Positions 32,004 through 42,894 of a stretch of 64,000 nucleotides of DNA are shown one piece after another. Under the pieces are notes generated by a model. The model worked only from the letters and a program-made list of their open reading frames with translations, searched no databases and was not told the origin of the DNA. The translations under genes and the position numbers were made by a program. Source of the DNA: Neoceratodus forsteri (taxonomy: Eukaryota > Chordata > Ceratodontiformes > Ceratodontidae); NCBI GenBank assembly GCA_016271365.2, contig CM028129.1, positions 1,008,133,501-1,008,197,500 of the forward strand. Reading direction: 5' to 3'. How positions within the stretch are numbered: position 1 is the stretch's first letter; each line of letters starts with the position of its first letter.

Positions 32004-33130
32004 AATCCCCCAAGCATTGTGTCCCTGTCACCTTTTCTCTCTTTGAAGGGACCTATAGGTTCTTCAGATTTCAAAGCCTACCATCTAGCTATTCTATGCA
32101 GTAGCATCTTCCTAGAGAGGTGCTCAAGCCTCAGGGTGGTTTGTTCAAAACCATTAAAGAAATCTTTCTGCTGCCAGAGTGAGATCTCATGCTTTTCCTC
32201 ATTCTGTTTCTATATCCTCTGACAGAGGCTGTGGACACTTTTATTGCTTCAGTGGGTCCTTGGGCCACTCCTGTTTTATCCATTTCTCTTGAGTCAAGGG
32301 TCTTTCAAAAGACTTGTTCAAGCAGACAGTGTCTTTCTTTGGATATCTCCAGAGTGATCAAGGTGGCCTGGATTTTGGATATGGAAAATGTTACTTGGCA
32401 TTTGTATCTACTTTTCCTACCTCTGGGAATTGCTAGGTTAGAAATAAATCTGGCATTCTATCAGTACTGTACAGCAGGCAGCCCATCTCCTGAGAGGAAA
32501 TACTTCTATCTGGTGAGACTGTTTTTATGCTACAAGCATAGACCCTCCCTGGGTCCTCAGTAGGTTCTCACTTCCTGTGTTTTTTAATATGGTGTTGGGA
32601 ACCTAGTTTATTAAGTTTGGTAGAACAGATATCCAGGTAGACCCCAAAGGTCCTTTTACATGAAGTATTGCCAGTGCTAACTCTGTGACAAACAAGTAGC
32701 TCATTAAACTAATGGATACAGATGTGCCAATGGAGACATGTAACTCAATTAAATGTTTAGTTATTAAGAATAAATTGACAGAATAAAAGCTGAGAGAGTT
32801 CAAATCGTCAACATTCATCTAACACTCAAAACATTAGAGTTTGGGTCATAGCCCCTTTACCCCACTCCAAATCTGTTCTGAGTTTGGTTGCAGGTCTTCA
32901 GCTAGCATGAAGCACCACAAAGACCCCCACCACTCCAGATCTGCTCACAGCATCGGACTTCTCTGGCTTCTCCAGTTACAGGTTCAAGCAGTGTACTGTA
33001 ATATAAACAGGCTGGCAACTGTAAAATGTCTAATTTGCTGTAACATGCAAATCCTCCTTGGGGATATCTCCTCCATTAGGCCGCATCTTTGGAACTATAC
33101 CCATGTCAGCACTAGGACCTCACGGAAACT
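32004..33130. other. Unassigned stretch between D3 and D4
   Basis: No recognisable gene. A 124-codon plus-strand frame at 32,189-32,563 has no known motif, and I do not call it. The last 150 bases before 33,150 may already belong to the left inverted repeat of D4, but no partner repeat is in the window to confirm it. Confidence 0.4.
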
Positions 33131-33149
33131 TTTGCTAGCTGGGGGCCAC

Positions 33150-33185
33150 CCATGATGACGTCATGGGTCGGTGTCTATATAAACG
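33150..33185 (+). promoter_or_regulatory. CRE plus TATA box at the start of D4
   Basis: TGACGTCA (33,156-33,163), a perfect cAMP-response-element palindrome, stands 12 bases before TATATAAA (33,176-33,183). The gag start codon is at about 33,323. The arrangement looks like a Pol II core promoter for D4. This is inference from motif and position only. Confidence 0.5.
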
Positions 33186-33322
33186 TGGGCGGCCTCATCA
33201 CTCCTCAGTTCTTTTCCCGCAATCAGTCATTCTCATCCGACCTGCTGAGGGAAATGACTTCAACTACTCGTTGCCATTTATTCTTCCTTTATTTAGACAA
33301 AAGTGTTTTTCGTCATTTCTGC

Positions 33323-34960
33323 ATGCCACTAAAGTGGAAAGACTATTCATTTTGGTACTGTAAGTGTGGAGATAAAATTTACAAAGAAGACACGCAGAGT
33401 CTGTGTGCTGTTTGAGCCTGTCTCACAATGTAAGGACTTGTGAGATCTCCCAGGACATCAAACAAGCAACAAGGCAACACCGTAAGAAAGCTCTAGAAAA
33501 TTTCCTTCTCCAAAAGCATTAGCAGCCATGGAGAAGGAGAAGGAGCAGGGCCTCAAATCTATGTCGCCCTCCATGCCGGCCAAGATGTGGCCACAAAAGT
33601 TAAAGGACTGGGACAGGGAAAGGTCATCAACATGGCCCTCCTCAAAAGTAATCCTTTAGTGCTGTTGATGACAGCACCACCACCCCAGACAATCACTAGA
33701 CACTGAGTTGTCGGGGTCTGGCTTATGCTTTGCCGTTCCTGCTATGGACAGTATAGAACACCATCATCGTCTGGTCAAATCCCGTTGTCCATATTGATAG
33801 CACAACACCTGGCCAGGGCATCGTCGACTCTCAAGCTGTGCTGGCTTTGTTTTCAGAGATGATACAATGCATTTTGTCCGGCTTACCTATGTAGGCAGAT
33901 CCCGTCGACAGGGATAGTAGGCACTCGAAACCTGTCAATGACTGTTTCCAGCACACAGCAAATTCCTCCTTGCCTGCCGCGCATTCAGCGGCCCCTGTCA
34001 TAGACAAGGACATCGACGTGAAATATAATCCTGACCTCATGGTATTAGAGCAGGAGTTAGAGGAAGATTGAGGGAGAACAGTATATAGCCCCTTGTTCTA
34101 GTTCTACCCTCTCATCCTGCAGTGAGGACTTAGTGGTATGTACCCCAAGATCCCCTTCTGAGGAGCCTACTTTTTAAGCCATGATGCAGCAAATGCAAGC
34201 TGCCATGGGCTTTGCTGTGGAAAGAGATTCCACGGAAAAGAACTTAGTAGAACTTTTGGAGGTTCCTTGTTCACCCTCCATTATAATTCCACCTATTTAT
34301 CCTGCATTAGAGGATGCTGTCTGTGCTGCATGGTACAGACCTAACTCACTGCCTGCAGTTCCCAGAAAGGCTGATAAGCAGTATTCAGCCCCATCTGTTA
34401 AACCTTATTATGCCAACCAGCCCAGAAACTGACTAATGGCTGATTATGATGGGTCCAAAGCACCTAAGCACATGAGTATGTGTGCATCTGCCTCACTGGG
34501 CCTTTGAATTACAGATTATCAGACCCATATGATCAGATATCAGAATAGCCTGTGGAAAGCTGCTAAGGGTGTAAAGAATATGTAATTAAAGCTTTTAACT
34601 TCTGGGGCTGAGGTTGACAAACCTTTGCTATGGTCAGCCTATGATGTCTCTGACGCTTCTGCCAGAGCTGCTGCTTCAGGCATATGTATGAGATGCTCTT
34701 CTTGGCTTAGCGTTGCTGATTTTGTTTATGGTGGTACAGCAAGCAGTTTTGAATGCCCCTTTTAGAAGAACAAGACTGTTTGGTTATGATGTTGAAGAGG
34801 TGCTCAAGGGCCTTCATACATCCAAAATTACCCTCAGATTTGTTGAGTCTCTTTATCCCACTCCTTCTAGGAAATATGGGAGGGATCCTTTAGTCAGCCT
34901 GTTGCCAGAGGTGTCATTCCCTCCCTCAGCAAGGCCGAGGTAGGGGAGGTGGCCTTTTGC
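33323..34960 (+). pseudogene. D4 gag-like ORF1
   Basis: It starts at 33,323 (MPLKWKDYSFWYCKCGDKIY). The Cys/His cluster is CKCGDKIYKEDTQSLC, with a frameshift, then CCLSLSHNVRTCEIS (33,360-33,450). The middle is broken by stops. A C-terminal block near 34,330-34,390 (PRKADKQYSAPSVKP) and one near 34,460-34,580 correspond to the conserved gag C-half. The tail around 34,890-34,950 is Arg/Gly-rich. The family assignment comes from the order and the cluster. Confidence 0.6.
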
Positions 34961-35129
34961 CAGGACCCCTTCCCCAGATGCTCATTCAGAAGCACCCAAA
35001 GCAGTTGGTGCCGGTGGCTCAGTCGCCACCGATTCTGCAGATCTCTCTTCAGACTACAGCCTCACCTCCACTGTTATCTCCAAGGGTGGTTGTAATGGGT
35101 AGAATCTCCTTGAATCTAAACTAGTGGCA

Positions 35130-35760
35130 GGAGATTACAGTGGACAAGTGGGTCCTGGAGATAATAGCAAAGGGGCATGCTGTGGAGCTGCTGGACACCC
35201 CTCCAGATCATCCTTCTCCTTCTTTCTGTTATCTTTCAGGCCATTTGTCCCTTCTGAATGAAGTGGTCATTATTCCAAAAATGTGCAATAGAACCGGTTC
35301 CTCCAAAACTGAGAAACAAAGGATTCGATTTCAGATACTACTTGGTCTCAAAATGGACAGTTGATCTGCATACTGTACTGGACCGCAGGGATCTCAGCTT
35401 GTACATAGAATACAAGATGTTTCGCATGGTATCTCTACAAGCCGTGATTCCCCTTCTGTAAAAAGGGGAGTGGTTGTGCTCCCTAGTCATGAAGGATGCA
35501 TGCCTTCATGCCATGATCAGAAAAGCCCACAGGCAATATCTACTTTTCATGCTGGAAGGGAAACACTCCACTATCAGTTCAGCATATTGCCCTTTGGCTT
35601 GTCTTCAGTGTCACTGGTCTTTACCAAATGCTTGGCAGTAGTGGCACCAGCCCTTTGCAGGACTGGACTGTATGTGTTCCCCTACCTGGATGATTGGCTT
35701 CTGAATGCCAGCTCCAGAGAAGCTTTACTAGAAACCCTGTCTTGAACAAGGCAGTTGTTT
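35130..35760 (+). pseudogene. D4 reverse transcriptase
   Basis: DKWVLEIIAKGHAVEL (35,140-35,185) opens the RT. Broken frames follow with NEVVIIPKM and a 'DRRDLSLYIEYKMFRMVSLQAVIPLL' step (35,380-35,458). HYQFSILPFGLSSVSLVFTKCLAVV (35,570-35,645) leads to the catalytic VFPYLDDWLLNASS (35,672-35,710). The YLDD pair is intact. At least four frameshifts are present. Confidence 0.75.
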
Positions 35761-36079
35761 GATGACTTGGGGGGCACAGTGAATGTACCCAAGTTTGTCA
35801 TTACTCCCAGCCAAAGACTACGATGCAGAGAAGCAGTCTTGGATACAGAGGGGATATGCTTTCCTGCCACAGGACAGGGCAGAAAATGTGTTTGCTCAAG
35901 CACAACTGGTATACAGAAGTCACCATGTCCCTGCAAGGGCAAAGTTACATCATCTGGATCTCATGGCTGTGACCCCTGTAAAAATGCCTTTGGCACGCTG
36001 ATATAAGATGATACCACAGTGGACACCCAGGGTCTAGTGGGATCAGCTGATGGACAAGCTGGACCAAATGGTCCTCGTC

Positions 36080-36985
36080 ATGTCCCTGTTGCATAGAGTG
36101 TTACCACAGTAGATGGATCGCAACAACCTTTTACAGGGCATTCCATATCTTGTACCATATCCTCACCACGTATACCTTGGGCTTCGGATGGGCTGCTCAT
36201 CTGGGCCCTCTACCAGATGCAGGAATCATGGTCCCAGATGGAGGCCAAATCACATATGTGTCCTGGAAATGAAGGATGTACTGTACAGCCTCCAGTCATT
36301 TCAGGAGCATTTAAATCCAGGTCCTCTGTTAATCCAGATGGACAGTGCCAGTATGATGCATTACATCAGCAAAAAGAGGGCACCCATTCCTATCCCCTGT
36401 GCAGGGAAGCAATGAGAAGTGTGGTACTGGGCTCTGTCCCACAGCCTACAGCTGTCAGCCATGGATTTTCCAGGTATCCAGAATGTTTTAGACAGGCTAA
36501 GTAGGTCACAGTCGAAGATGCATGGATGGGAACTGCTGATCTCTGGTAGACGACATCTTTACAAGATGGGGTCATCCAAAGTTGGACCTTTTTGCATCCC
36601 CACACAGTGCAAACCTGCCGTGTTTCTGCTCGCTTGCTCCAGGACTAGAGTTTTCTGCCGAGATGCGTTGTTCCTTTCTTGGAAAGGAAATTCTTCTATG
36701 TATTTCTCCCAGTTCCTCATACAGAGAGTCCTGCTCGAACTGAGGATGAAGGTGCCACCCTCGTCCTCATAGCTCCATTATGGCCTTGCCAGATATACAG
36801 TAGCTTCTGTTCCTGGAACAACTGGTGGTGGAGCCTCCAGTACCTCTACCATTGTGTTGCAGTCTGTTGTCAGAGGACAGGGGGTCCATGGTCTGTCCAG
36901 ACCTGAAGTCTTCACATCTGCACGCATGGCTCCTGAAAACATAGCCATGGCCTGTTTTGGGGTATCCCCTAAAGTAGCTGATGTC
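36080..36985 (+). pseudogene. D4 RNase H and Dam-like domains
   Basis: The RNase H region is broken. The TDAS block is lost or frameshifted near 36,170. HICVLEMKDVLYSLQSFQ (36,260-36,300) stands at the Glu step, LIQMDSASMMHYISKKRA (36,340-36,390) at the DN step and GIQNVLDRLSR (36,475-36,505) at the last Asp. The Dam-like domain follows: KVGPFCIP (near 36,580), a SWKGNSSMYFSQF-like block (36,680-36,715) equivalent to the YAFPPF block, and a LAPLWPCQ-like block (36,768-36,795). The usual APDW has become APLW. Confidence 0.6.
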
Positions 36986-37330
36986 AAGGCAAGGCAAATT
37001 TTATTTATATGGTGCCCAATCCTGGAGGCTCTGGGCGCCTTACAGAGAAATACAATAAATAATCAATAAAACGTAAAATTACATTCGTACAATTTTAAAT
37101 AAATACAATATAAATCAATTAAAAAACTTTCAGGATGCGATAAGAGACTGAGCAAAAAACATAAGATTCAGAAATCATTCAAAGCTATGCCAAAGAGGTG
37201 GGCCTTCAGCCTCCGCTTAAACACCTCTACCGAGGGAGCCTCCCGAACTGCAGATGGAAGCGAGTTTCACGGGGACGGCCCAGAAATGGTAAAAGCACAA
37301 TCTCCCGAGGTCCTGAGCTGAACCCTGGTT
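36986..37330 (-). pseudogene. 5'-truncated L2-type LINE fragment in D4
   Basis: On the minus strand this carries an RT C-terminus: SPWNSLPSAVREAPSVEVF, then KRRLKAHLFGIAL (37,280-37,180), and a 3' UTR ending with GGCGCCCAGAGCC and ATATAAATAAAATTTGCC at about 36,986. This 'GGCGCC to ATATAAATAAA' tail is typical of L2-type LINEs. It interrupts the D4 pol just before the YR. Confidence 0.7.
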
Positions 37331-37490
37331 GTGGCAAGAAAGCCTTTTACCAGACATACTTATTCCTTAAAGTAAAAGCTGTTCACTTTGTGGGCTACTT
37401 TCAAGAATTTGGATCCATTTACATGTCCTGCAAATGCAGTGGTGGAATACTTACTGTCCCTGTCAAGCTGTGGTCTGCAGTATTCCTCAC
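37331..37490 (+). pseudogene. D4 tyrosine recombinase, N-terminal fragment
   Basis: Two frames carry the YR core-binding block: VHFVGYFQEFGS near 37,380-37,415, then, after a shift, CPANAVVEYLLSLSSCGLQYSS (37,425-37,490; the key features are the helix and the GLxxSS step). The frame ends where D5 begins. Confidence 0.6.
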
Positions 37491-38845
37491 TGCAAACCCC
37501 AGAAATCCCTCACTAAGCTTAACAACTGCAGTCGGTCTGCTGGATTGAGATGCCCCAGGGAGTAGAATTTTCTGCTAATTATGGAGTCTTAGAGTGAAAT
37601 TGAAACCTCTACTGTGGGGTCATGCTCCCTTCTGTCCTCTTAATGTCAGATTTATTTCTCCGCTTGAGGAAGAAGTCACCCCAAAGAGCATCTCCTGAGT
37701 CTTCAGTACCATTGACAGTTGTTATTTTGTTATGGTTTTGAGTGTTTTATTTTAGTTTTCTGTAGTTTTCAATCCTCTGCGTCAGTTAGGTGTAGATTTG
37801 TTGTTTTACTAACGCTGTTCTCTGGTTCCTGAGAGGTTCCCTGGAACCGGAGAAAGGCCTTTGAGCCATGGTTTCCTGCTCAGGGAACTGCTAGTTTCTG
37901 ACCAAAAAAACCCCAACAAAAAAACCCCTCTAATTTCTTAATTCAGTTTCCTGTTTTACCGCTTTGTGGCTACTGTTAGTCCCAGTTCTCCTTTTCTGTG
38001 GGAACTGAGACACAATTAGCATTTTTTATTTTTAAAGTGAAATAAAATACTGTTAAAAGTAGCGGTTCAGTCTTTTTGCAGGAACCGAGCTGCAAATGTG
38101 AGTTTTTCTTCTGTTGGGAAATCAAACTGCCTTTGGGGTCGTCTCGATTAGCATGACTGACAGACCCCCCAACAAAACAAAAAAACGCAGGGACTACAGG
38201 CTTTAACATTTGTAAAACTTATTTCAAACTCCTGGCTAAGGCAGACTGCTATGAGTCATGTTTGAGGTGCCTGAGTCTGGATCACGACTTTCCTAATTGT
38301 GAACTTTGCATTAAGTTTTGCCCTAAAACTATTAAGAAAGGGTAAAAACACTGGAAGACCTTATGGCACCAGTCTGCCTCCATGTTATCAAAAGGCTCAG
38401 AGGAGGGTATGGCCCTTCAGAGTTAGCAGAATGACAAATCTGATAAAGATGGATCAGAAGTCAGGGTGACTGAATGGGGAGCCCTGAGACCAGTAAGAGC
38501 CTCTGAGCAGGCACTGGAAATGGTGCCTGCAAAGAAAAAACAAAAACATGTCTCTGCCCCCCTCCTGACGAAGGAAAGGAAATGTCAGTTGACAGGAATA
38601 AAATGCCCTCAGTAGAGGACATGCCCAAGGCATGGCAGTTTTTCCAGGCTGTGGGATCTTTTGTGGGCATGCCTGCCCCCTTCCCCCCCCGTCCAATACC
38701 TAGCCCGGTAGTGGAGGTGGAAGGGGCAGAGTTTTTCTACAAAGAAAAGAGAGAACCTGTTGAGCTTGTCTGTTTACCAGAGCATGAATTTGATGTCCCC
38801 CCAATGCTCCAGATGATTTTTCCTCACGTTTCTCCTTTCTTATAG
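37490..38845 (+). mobile_element. DIRS copy D5 (family A-like), 5' part only
   Basis: The left inverted repeat (from about 37,490) aligns with the D7 left repeat (47,322 onward): AGAAATCCCTCACTAAGCTTAAC matches AGGAATCGCTCAGTATGCTTAAC, and both continue through a GCAGTC word. A gag starts at 38,153. The copy is cut at about 38,840 by the left end of D6. D5 interrupts the D4 YR and is itself interrupted, so its 3' part is beyond D6 and outside the window. Confidence 0.7.
38153..38845 (+). pseudogene. D5 gag-like ORF1, N-terminal part
   Basis: The ORF starts MTDRPPNKTKKRRD at 38,153 and is frameshifted to the Cys/His cluster (38,198-38,325). There CKTYFKLLAKADCYESC, CLSLDHD and NCELCIKF keep the Cys/His spacing of D2 and D7, but with Tyr and Glu in place of the central His. 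The frame at 38,582-38,845 (MSVDRNKMPSVEDMPKAWQF) matches D7 near 48,310. It stops being DIRS-A-like at about 38,840, where the left end of D6 begins. Confidence 0.7.
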
Positions 38846-38905
38846 CACTCCATATTGTCAGTGGGTAGTCATTACAACTGGATATTGTGTACCCCTACTA
38901 GGGAA
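38840..38905 (+). repeat. D6 left end
   Basis: TAGCACTCCATATTGTCAGTGGGTAGTCATTACAACTGG is the approximate reverse complement of the first part of the ICR at 58,686-58,746, which reads GTTGTAATAACTGCCCATTGACAGTGTG in the plus direction. The identity is about 75 percent, so this is an old element. Confidence 0.65.
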
Positions 38906-40345
38906 AATGGCACAGCCCAGGGCTGCTAGCCAGATTACAATGTTGGCCACATGAGGATTCCGGACAGCAGCAATTCTTCAGTCTTTGATGTGCCATCACA
39001 GGGGAAATAGCTGAAAAGCTCCTCTGAAGAAAAATCAGCTTCCATTTTTCTGGGGCTGCAATTCTGCATAGCAGGTTGGGGCTACCTAGTATCAGGGAGC
39101 ACCCCTAAATTTAAATTGTGCCTGTTATATTGCGGCTTTCAAATTTGCAAAATTGCTCTTCCCATTTGCACTGCCTGTGCTTGGATTGGGGGCCACGTCT
39201 GCCACATACTTCAGGGGATGTATATTTTCAACAGGTGTCCGATTTCTTTATGTAAGAAGAAAAAAAAAGGTACCTTTTGTAAGTACCTGTTTTTTCTTTG
39301 GGGGTGTAGTCTAGGGCACTCCTGGGAGCTCCCCTCCATCTCTAGGGCATGGCCCCCCCCCCCCCAGTTTTTAGGGTCTGTCTCAGTTGTGTTTGACCAT
39401 CAGGTGTTTTTTGCTACTCTGTGAACTGACCTTTCCCCTTTTAATTTGGCTCTTTGCCTTATAGGGATATTTCCCCTCTATTTTCCTCAGTTTAAAAAAA
39501 AGGTTTCTAAAGTGAGAGCCTTTTGGCTCTGGGTACTCCGAATCTGTTCGGCAGGTTAATAGTCCATTTTTCAGAGAGCACATGCCTGCACTTCCCCAGT
39601 GCTAGATGTGGTGGCACTACTTGTACAGCCATTTTCTTTCTGGCAGTAAGCTTTAGTGGCTGAGAGGCGTACTTTTTCAGATTTCTCTCCTTTTCCCCAC
39701 AATCAGAGGTGGGGATTGTGGCAGTAGTACACTGTATTTCATTTTGGGGAACAACTTCAGGTTTCTAACCTTGGTTACCTACAGGGCAGCCTTGCTTGGC
39801 ACCTTGGCTTCTCTGAGACCTCTCATTTTTAAAAGATGTAAGATCTGCAAAAGGGTAATGTGACCCTCTACTCTGGGTTCCCTGCCCCAGTTGTTACTCA
39901 AGCTAATATGTTTCTTAGGATCCCTCCTCCCCCATTAGACCTCTGAGCTGGGGGGGTGCACCTGGTGCGCCAGCTGTTCGTGACAAAGCAGAATTGCATA
40001 AACCTTTCTTGTTGCTCTTAGGAGAGCTTTTGGGCCCAGATGTTCTGCAGAACTTCCCATCAGACACACCTGACCCCAAACCAGGCCCCTCAGGTCAGGG
40101 GGGCCCACACAGGCATGTCCAGGTGCACCGCAGCAGGACAGGGCTTCTAATATGGATATGCAGGCAGACCCCAAACCTGACCATACAGAGGGCCAGGATG
40201 AGGTTATTGTGGATCTTGGGTAAAATCCTAACTCTAGGAAGCTACTTGATGATGAGGGATAACCTTCTGAGAAGGAGGGAGGAAGGGGAGTAGACAGGAG
40301 GCAAAGAGGAAGATTCCTATCCCTCTTCTGTTTGATATCAAGTCT
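38906..40345 (+). other. D6 leader and eroded gag N-terminus
   Basis: No open gag N-terminus can be read with confidence. A Cys-rich short frame at 39,116-39,250 (YCGFQICK, ICTACAWIGGHVC) could be a degraded Cys/His cluster, since its position fits. A polyC run lies at about 39,353-39,365. The frame at 39,994-40,293 is Pro-rich without motifs. Confidence 0.35.
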
Positions 40346-40980
40346 TTGTCCTATCTGATAAGTGAGGCTTGTAGGACATTACAGCTCAAGGAGGTGCAAT
40401 CCATGGAGGCGTTCGATGTTGGTCCTGTCCTGTCTGCATCATCTTCTGCTCCAAAGCGTTTTCCAGAGTTTATTCACTGTGATCAAATTATTGAACAGGA
40501 ATGGCAGGTGCAGACCAAAGAAAATATCTACTTAAACCTATGGTACAGTGTTTAACTTTTTTGAAGAAGAAACACTCGCAAGTGGGAAACCCCTCCTCTG
40601 GTGGATAAGGCGGTTCATAACTCCATCAGACACACCACTGTTCCTCTTGAAGGGTCCTTGGCCTTAATGGATTCACATGACAAAAGAGTGGATGTTTCGT
40701 GCAGTAGAGCTTTCGCTTCTTAATGGTGCAAACCTCCACACCTCCAGTGCCTCCTTTATTATGTTGTCTTGCACATTCGCAAGCAACATTTTACGGTAGC
40801 AGTAGCACAGTGAGAGGTGTGTCAGTGTTGGCGAATGCAGGACATGCTTTAGTAGGTGAATCCCTCATTCCCCAATTAGCCAGCATGCTAGTGCTGATGC
40901 AAGAATTATGTAAAGTGCCACCAACTTGAAAAAAATGTGTTACTGCAATCAGAGACCAGCTCGTCATGCAGCGGCAGAAA
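40346..40980 (+). pseudogene. D6 gag-like C-terminal part, first piece
   Basis: EACRTLQLKEVQSMEAF (40,360-40,410) and PPLVDKAVHNSIRHTTVPLEG, then SHDKRVDVSCSRAFAS (40,590-40,720), are the equivalent of the 'PVDKR... SRKVDAMAKK' block of D2 gag. A helical block follows at about 40,800-40,930 (ALVGESLIPQLASMLVLMQELC). It breaks at about 40,985 where the repeat block begins and continues at about 42,895. The gag assignment rests on order and this block. Confidence 0.55.
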
Positions 40981-41029
40981 TGACATGCCTCTCATATGTG
41001 CCTTTCCTGGTGAAACATTTCAGTAAATG

Positions 41030-41390
41030 AGCCACCGCCACACAATCCCCAAACAAAGCCGACATCAGGGGTGCAATCCATATGTCGGCATGTCCCCCAC
41101 CCCTGCACAATATGTGGTACACTGGGAGCCCACCCAGTGTGCCGCCGCTTACTCAAAACCGACCTTGTTGGCAAGTTCCTCTCCCCTCCCCAATATTGTG
41201 TGGACATCCAACAAATCGTCCGCGATGTCGGTTCCATTTTTACCTGAAAAAGACCTGTCCTTACGTTGTCCGTGGCGCCCCAACCCAAACGACCCTCTGC
41301 ACACCCACCTATGCTCTTAGTTCTCTCGAGGTCGACGCCCGATCTTCGGTGAGTGGGAAACCGCTTGGACTCTTCAAAGTCTAACTGCAA
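41030..41390 (+). repeat. Repeat R, second copy
   Basis: The first 130 bases are the plus-orientation relative of the repeat at the start of the window. The GGTACACTGGGAGCCCACCCAGTGTGCC hairpin region and its flanks can be aligned. The remainder to 41,390 has no counterpart at the window start. Confidence 0.4.
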
Positions 41391-41539
41391 AATTAAGAAA
41401 TGCCAGTAAGCTGTATAATAGCATCAATTTGGGGGGGGGGGCAACTTAGCTGGCTATCTCAGCCATTGTTTTGAATTTTGGCTCCAAATTTTCAACATGG
41501 GGTTCTTGGGACCCCCACCTTATAAACACATGCACTGTC

Positions 41540-42250
41540 ATCTCATTATTTGGTCCCGAAAGGTGATTTTGCGGTCACTGCACGGAATCCCCTTTCGGGA
41601 CCGACTAACGAAACGATGGTGTCACTGTTCATGAGGTGGGCTCCCAAAAAGCGTATGTTGCAAATTTGGTGAAAAAAAATTCCAAAAAATGACTGTTACA
41701 AGCGTGCATTGTGCAGTTTCCACGCACGCTTGTGTTTTCGACAATTTTTAATATTTTCATTCCAGATTTTCAACATTAACATTTTTCACACCTCCTTATG
41801 AACAGTATAGCTGTTATTTTTCACATCCTGCCCGAAATGCATTTTCGCACATCTGGTGCACAATGGCGCGGTCACTGTGGGAAATCAACTTTCGGGGCAG
41901 ATTAACAAAGTCACAGTGCCACTATTCATGAGCAGAGGTCCCAACATACCTATGTTGAAAATTTGGTTAACAAAATCCCCAAAATAATTGTGTCACGCAG
42001 TTTCTACGCACACTCATAACTTCACAAGTTATCATATTTTCACTCCAGATGTTCAATGTTGCCATTTTTTTTACACCTCCTCATAAACAGTACAGCTGTC
42101 ATTTTTCACATCCTGCCCGAAATGTGTTTTCGCACCTGTGGTGCCAAATGGCGCAGTTGCTATGCAGAATCACCTTTTGGCTAACAAACTGATAGTGCCA
42201 CTGTTATGAGATGGGATCACAAAAAGCCCATGTTGAAAATCTGGAGTGAA
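41540..42250 (+). repeat. Tandem repeat, about 2.5 units of 285-300 bp
   Basis: Three matched landmarks recur: GCGGTCACTGCACGGAATCCCCTTTCGGG near 41,570, GCGGTCACTGTGGGAAATCAACTTTCGGGG near 41,870 and GCAGTTGCTATGCAGAATCACCTTTTGG near 42,152. So do CACATCCTGCCCGAAATG (41,823 and 42,109) and GCAGTTTC-ACGCAC (41,716 and 41,999). Units have diverged by roughly a fifth. There is no coding content. Confidence 0.7.
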
Positions 42251-42289
42251 AATACCAACAAACACCCGGGGTGTTAGGGTTTCCAACTG

Positions 42290-42615
42290 TAACGCCCCAC
42301 CCTGTAGAGACTGACAGGCGTCAGGGTGTGACTTGGGATTATCTGCTGTAATGCTCATGCCATTCCACCCCCACCAGCATCGAGGTGTGCCTTGGACTCT
42401 TTGGCCCCAAAGTTCACCCCATTCTCCTATCCTGCACCCATCTCCTGTTATTTCCTTATGGAATGGGGTGAGTGTAAAGCTTGAAGACCCCAAGGCACAC
42501 CGCGACACTTGTCGGTGTCTGCAGGGTAGGGTGAGGTGAAATGGCGTGAGCGTTATGGCAGATGACACAAAGGCACACCCCAATGCCTGTCGGTCTCTGC
42601 AGGGTGGGGGTGGGG
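42290..42615. mobile_element. About 325-bp foldback element
   Basis: This is a long inverted repeat centred near 42,443. CCACCCTGTAGAGACTGACAGG (42,297) mirrors CCTGTCGGTCTCTGCAGGGTGGG (42,585-42,607), ATCTGCTGTAATGCTCATGCC mirrors GGCGTGAGCGTTATGGCAGAT, and TTCACCCCATTC mirrors GAATGGGGTGA around the centre. The right arm has about 20 extra bases. Termini are not well defined, and there is no coding sequence. Confidence 0.65.
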
Positions 42616-42894
42616 TTTGCGTCAGTTCAATACTTCACTGACATTTCTATTATGCATCTCTGACTCCTGCACTGCCAGTGCCAGCAAGACAACATTCGGC
42701 ATTGACAAATGCTTGTTGCTGCCAGAGCTTTATTGTTGCCAGAGCTTTAAACTTGTGGGTTGCGACCCTGGGCAGCTTTGTTCCCCCGGATTCGGAGGCA
42801 GTGATCATTTTGCAGTGGCCATGGAGGAGAATTTGCACATGTTGTCTTGCTCAACTTACCACATTGTGTGCGCCATGTGAGGAGTGTGGCTCTG

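Larger units (their letters stand above)
33130..37490 (+). mobile_element. DIRS retrotransposon D4 (family D), split and 3'-incomplete
   Basis: D4 has a promoter-like leader (33,150-33,185), gag (33,323-34,960), pol with RT, RNase H and Dam-like domain (35,130-36,980), an L2-type LINE fragment (36,986-37,330) and only the first part of the YR (37,331-37,490). It is then cut by the left end of D5. The rest of D4 (YR catalytic part, ICR, right end) is not in this window; it should lie beyond D6, outside the window. It is more decayed than the other copies. Confidence 0.75.

Noticed and set aside
32189..32563. 124-codon plus-strand frame, hydrophobic
   Set aside because: No known motif, no conserved neighbours and no evidence of splicing signals. 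It could not be supported as a host exon.
41540..42250. CRISPR-like repeat array
   Set aside because: The units are about 290 bp with no short direct repeats or unique spacers, and the context is eukaryotic.
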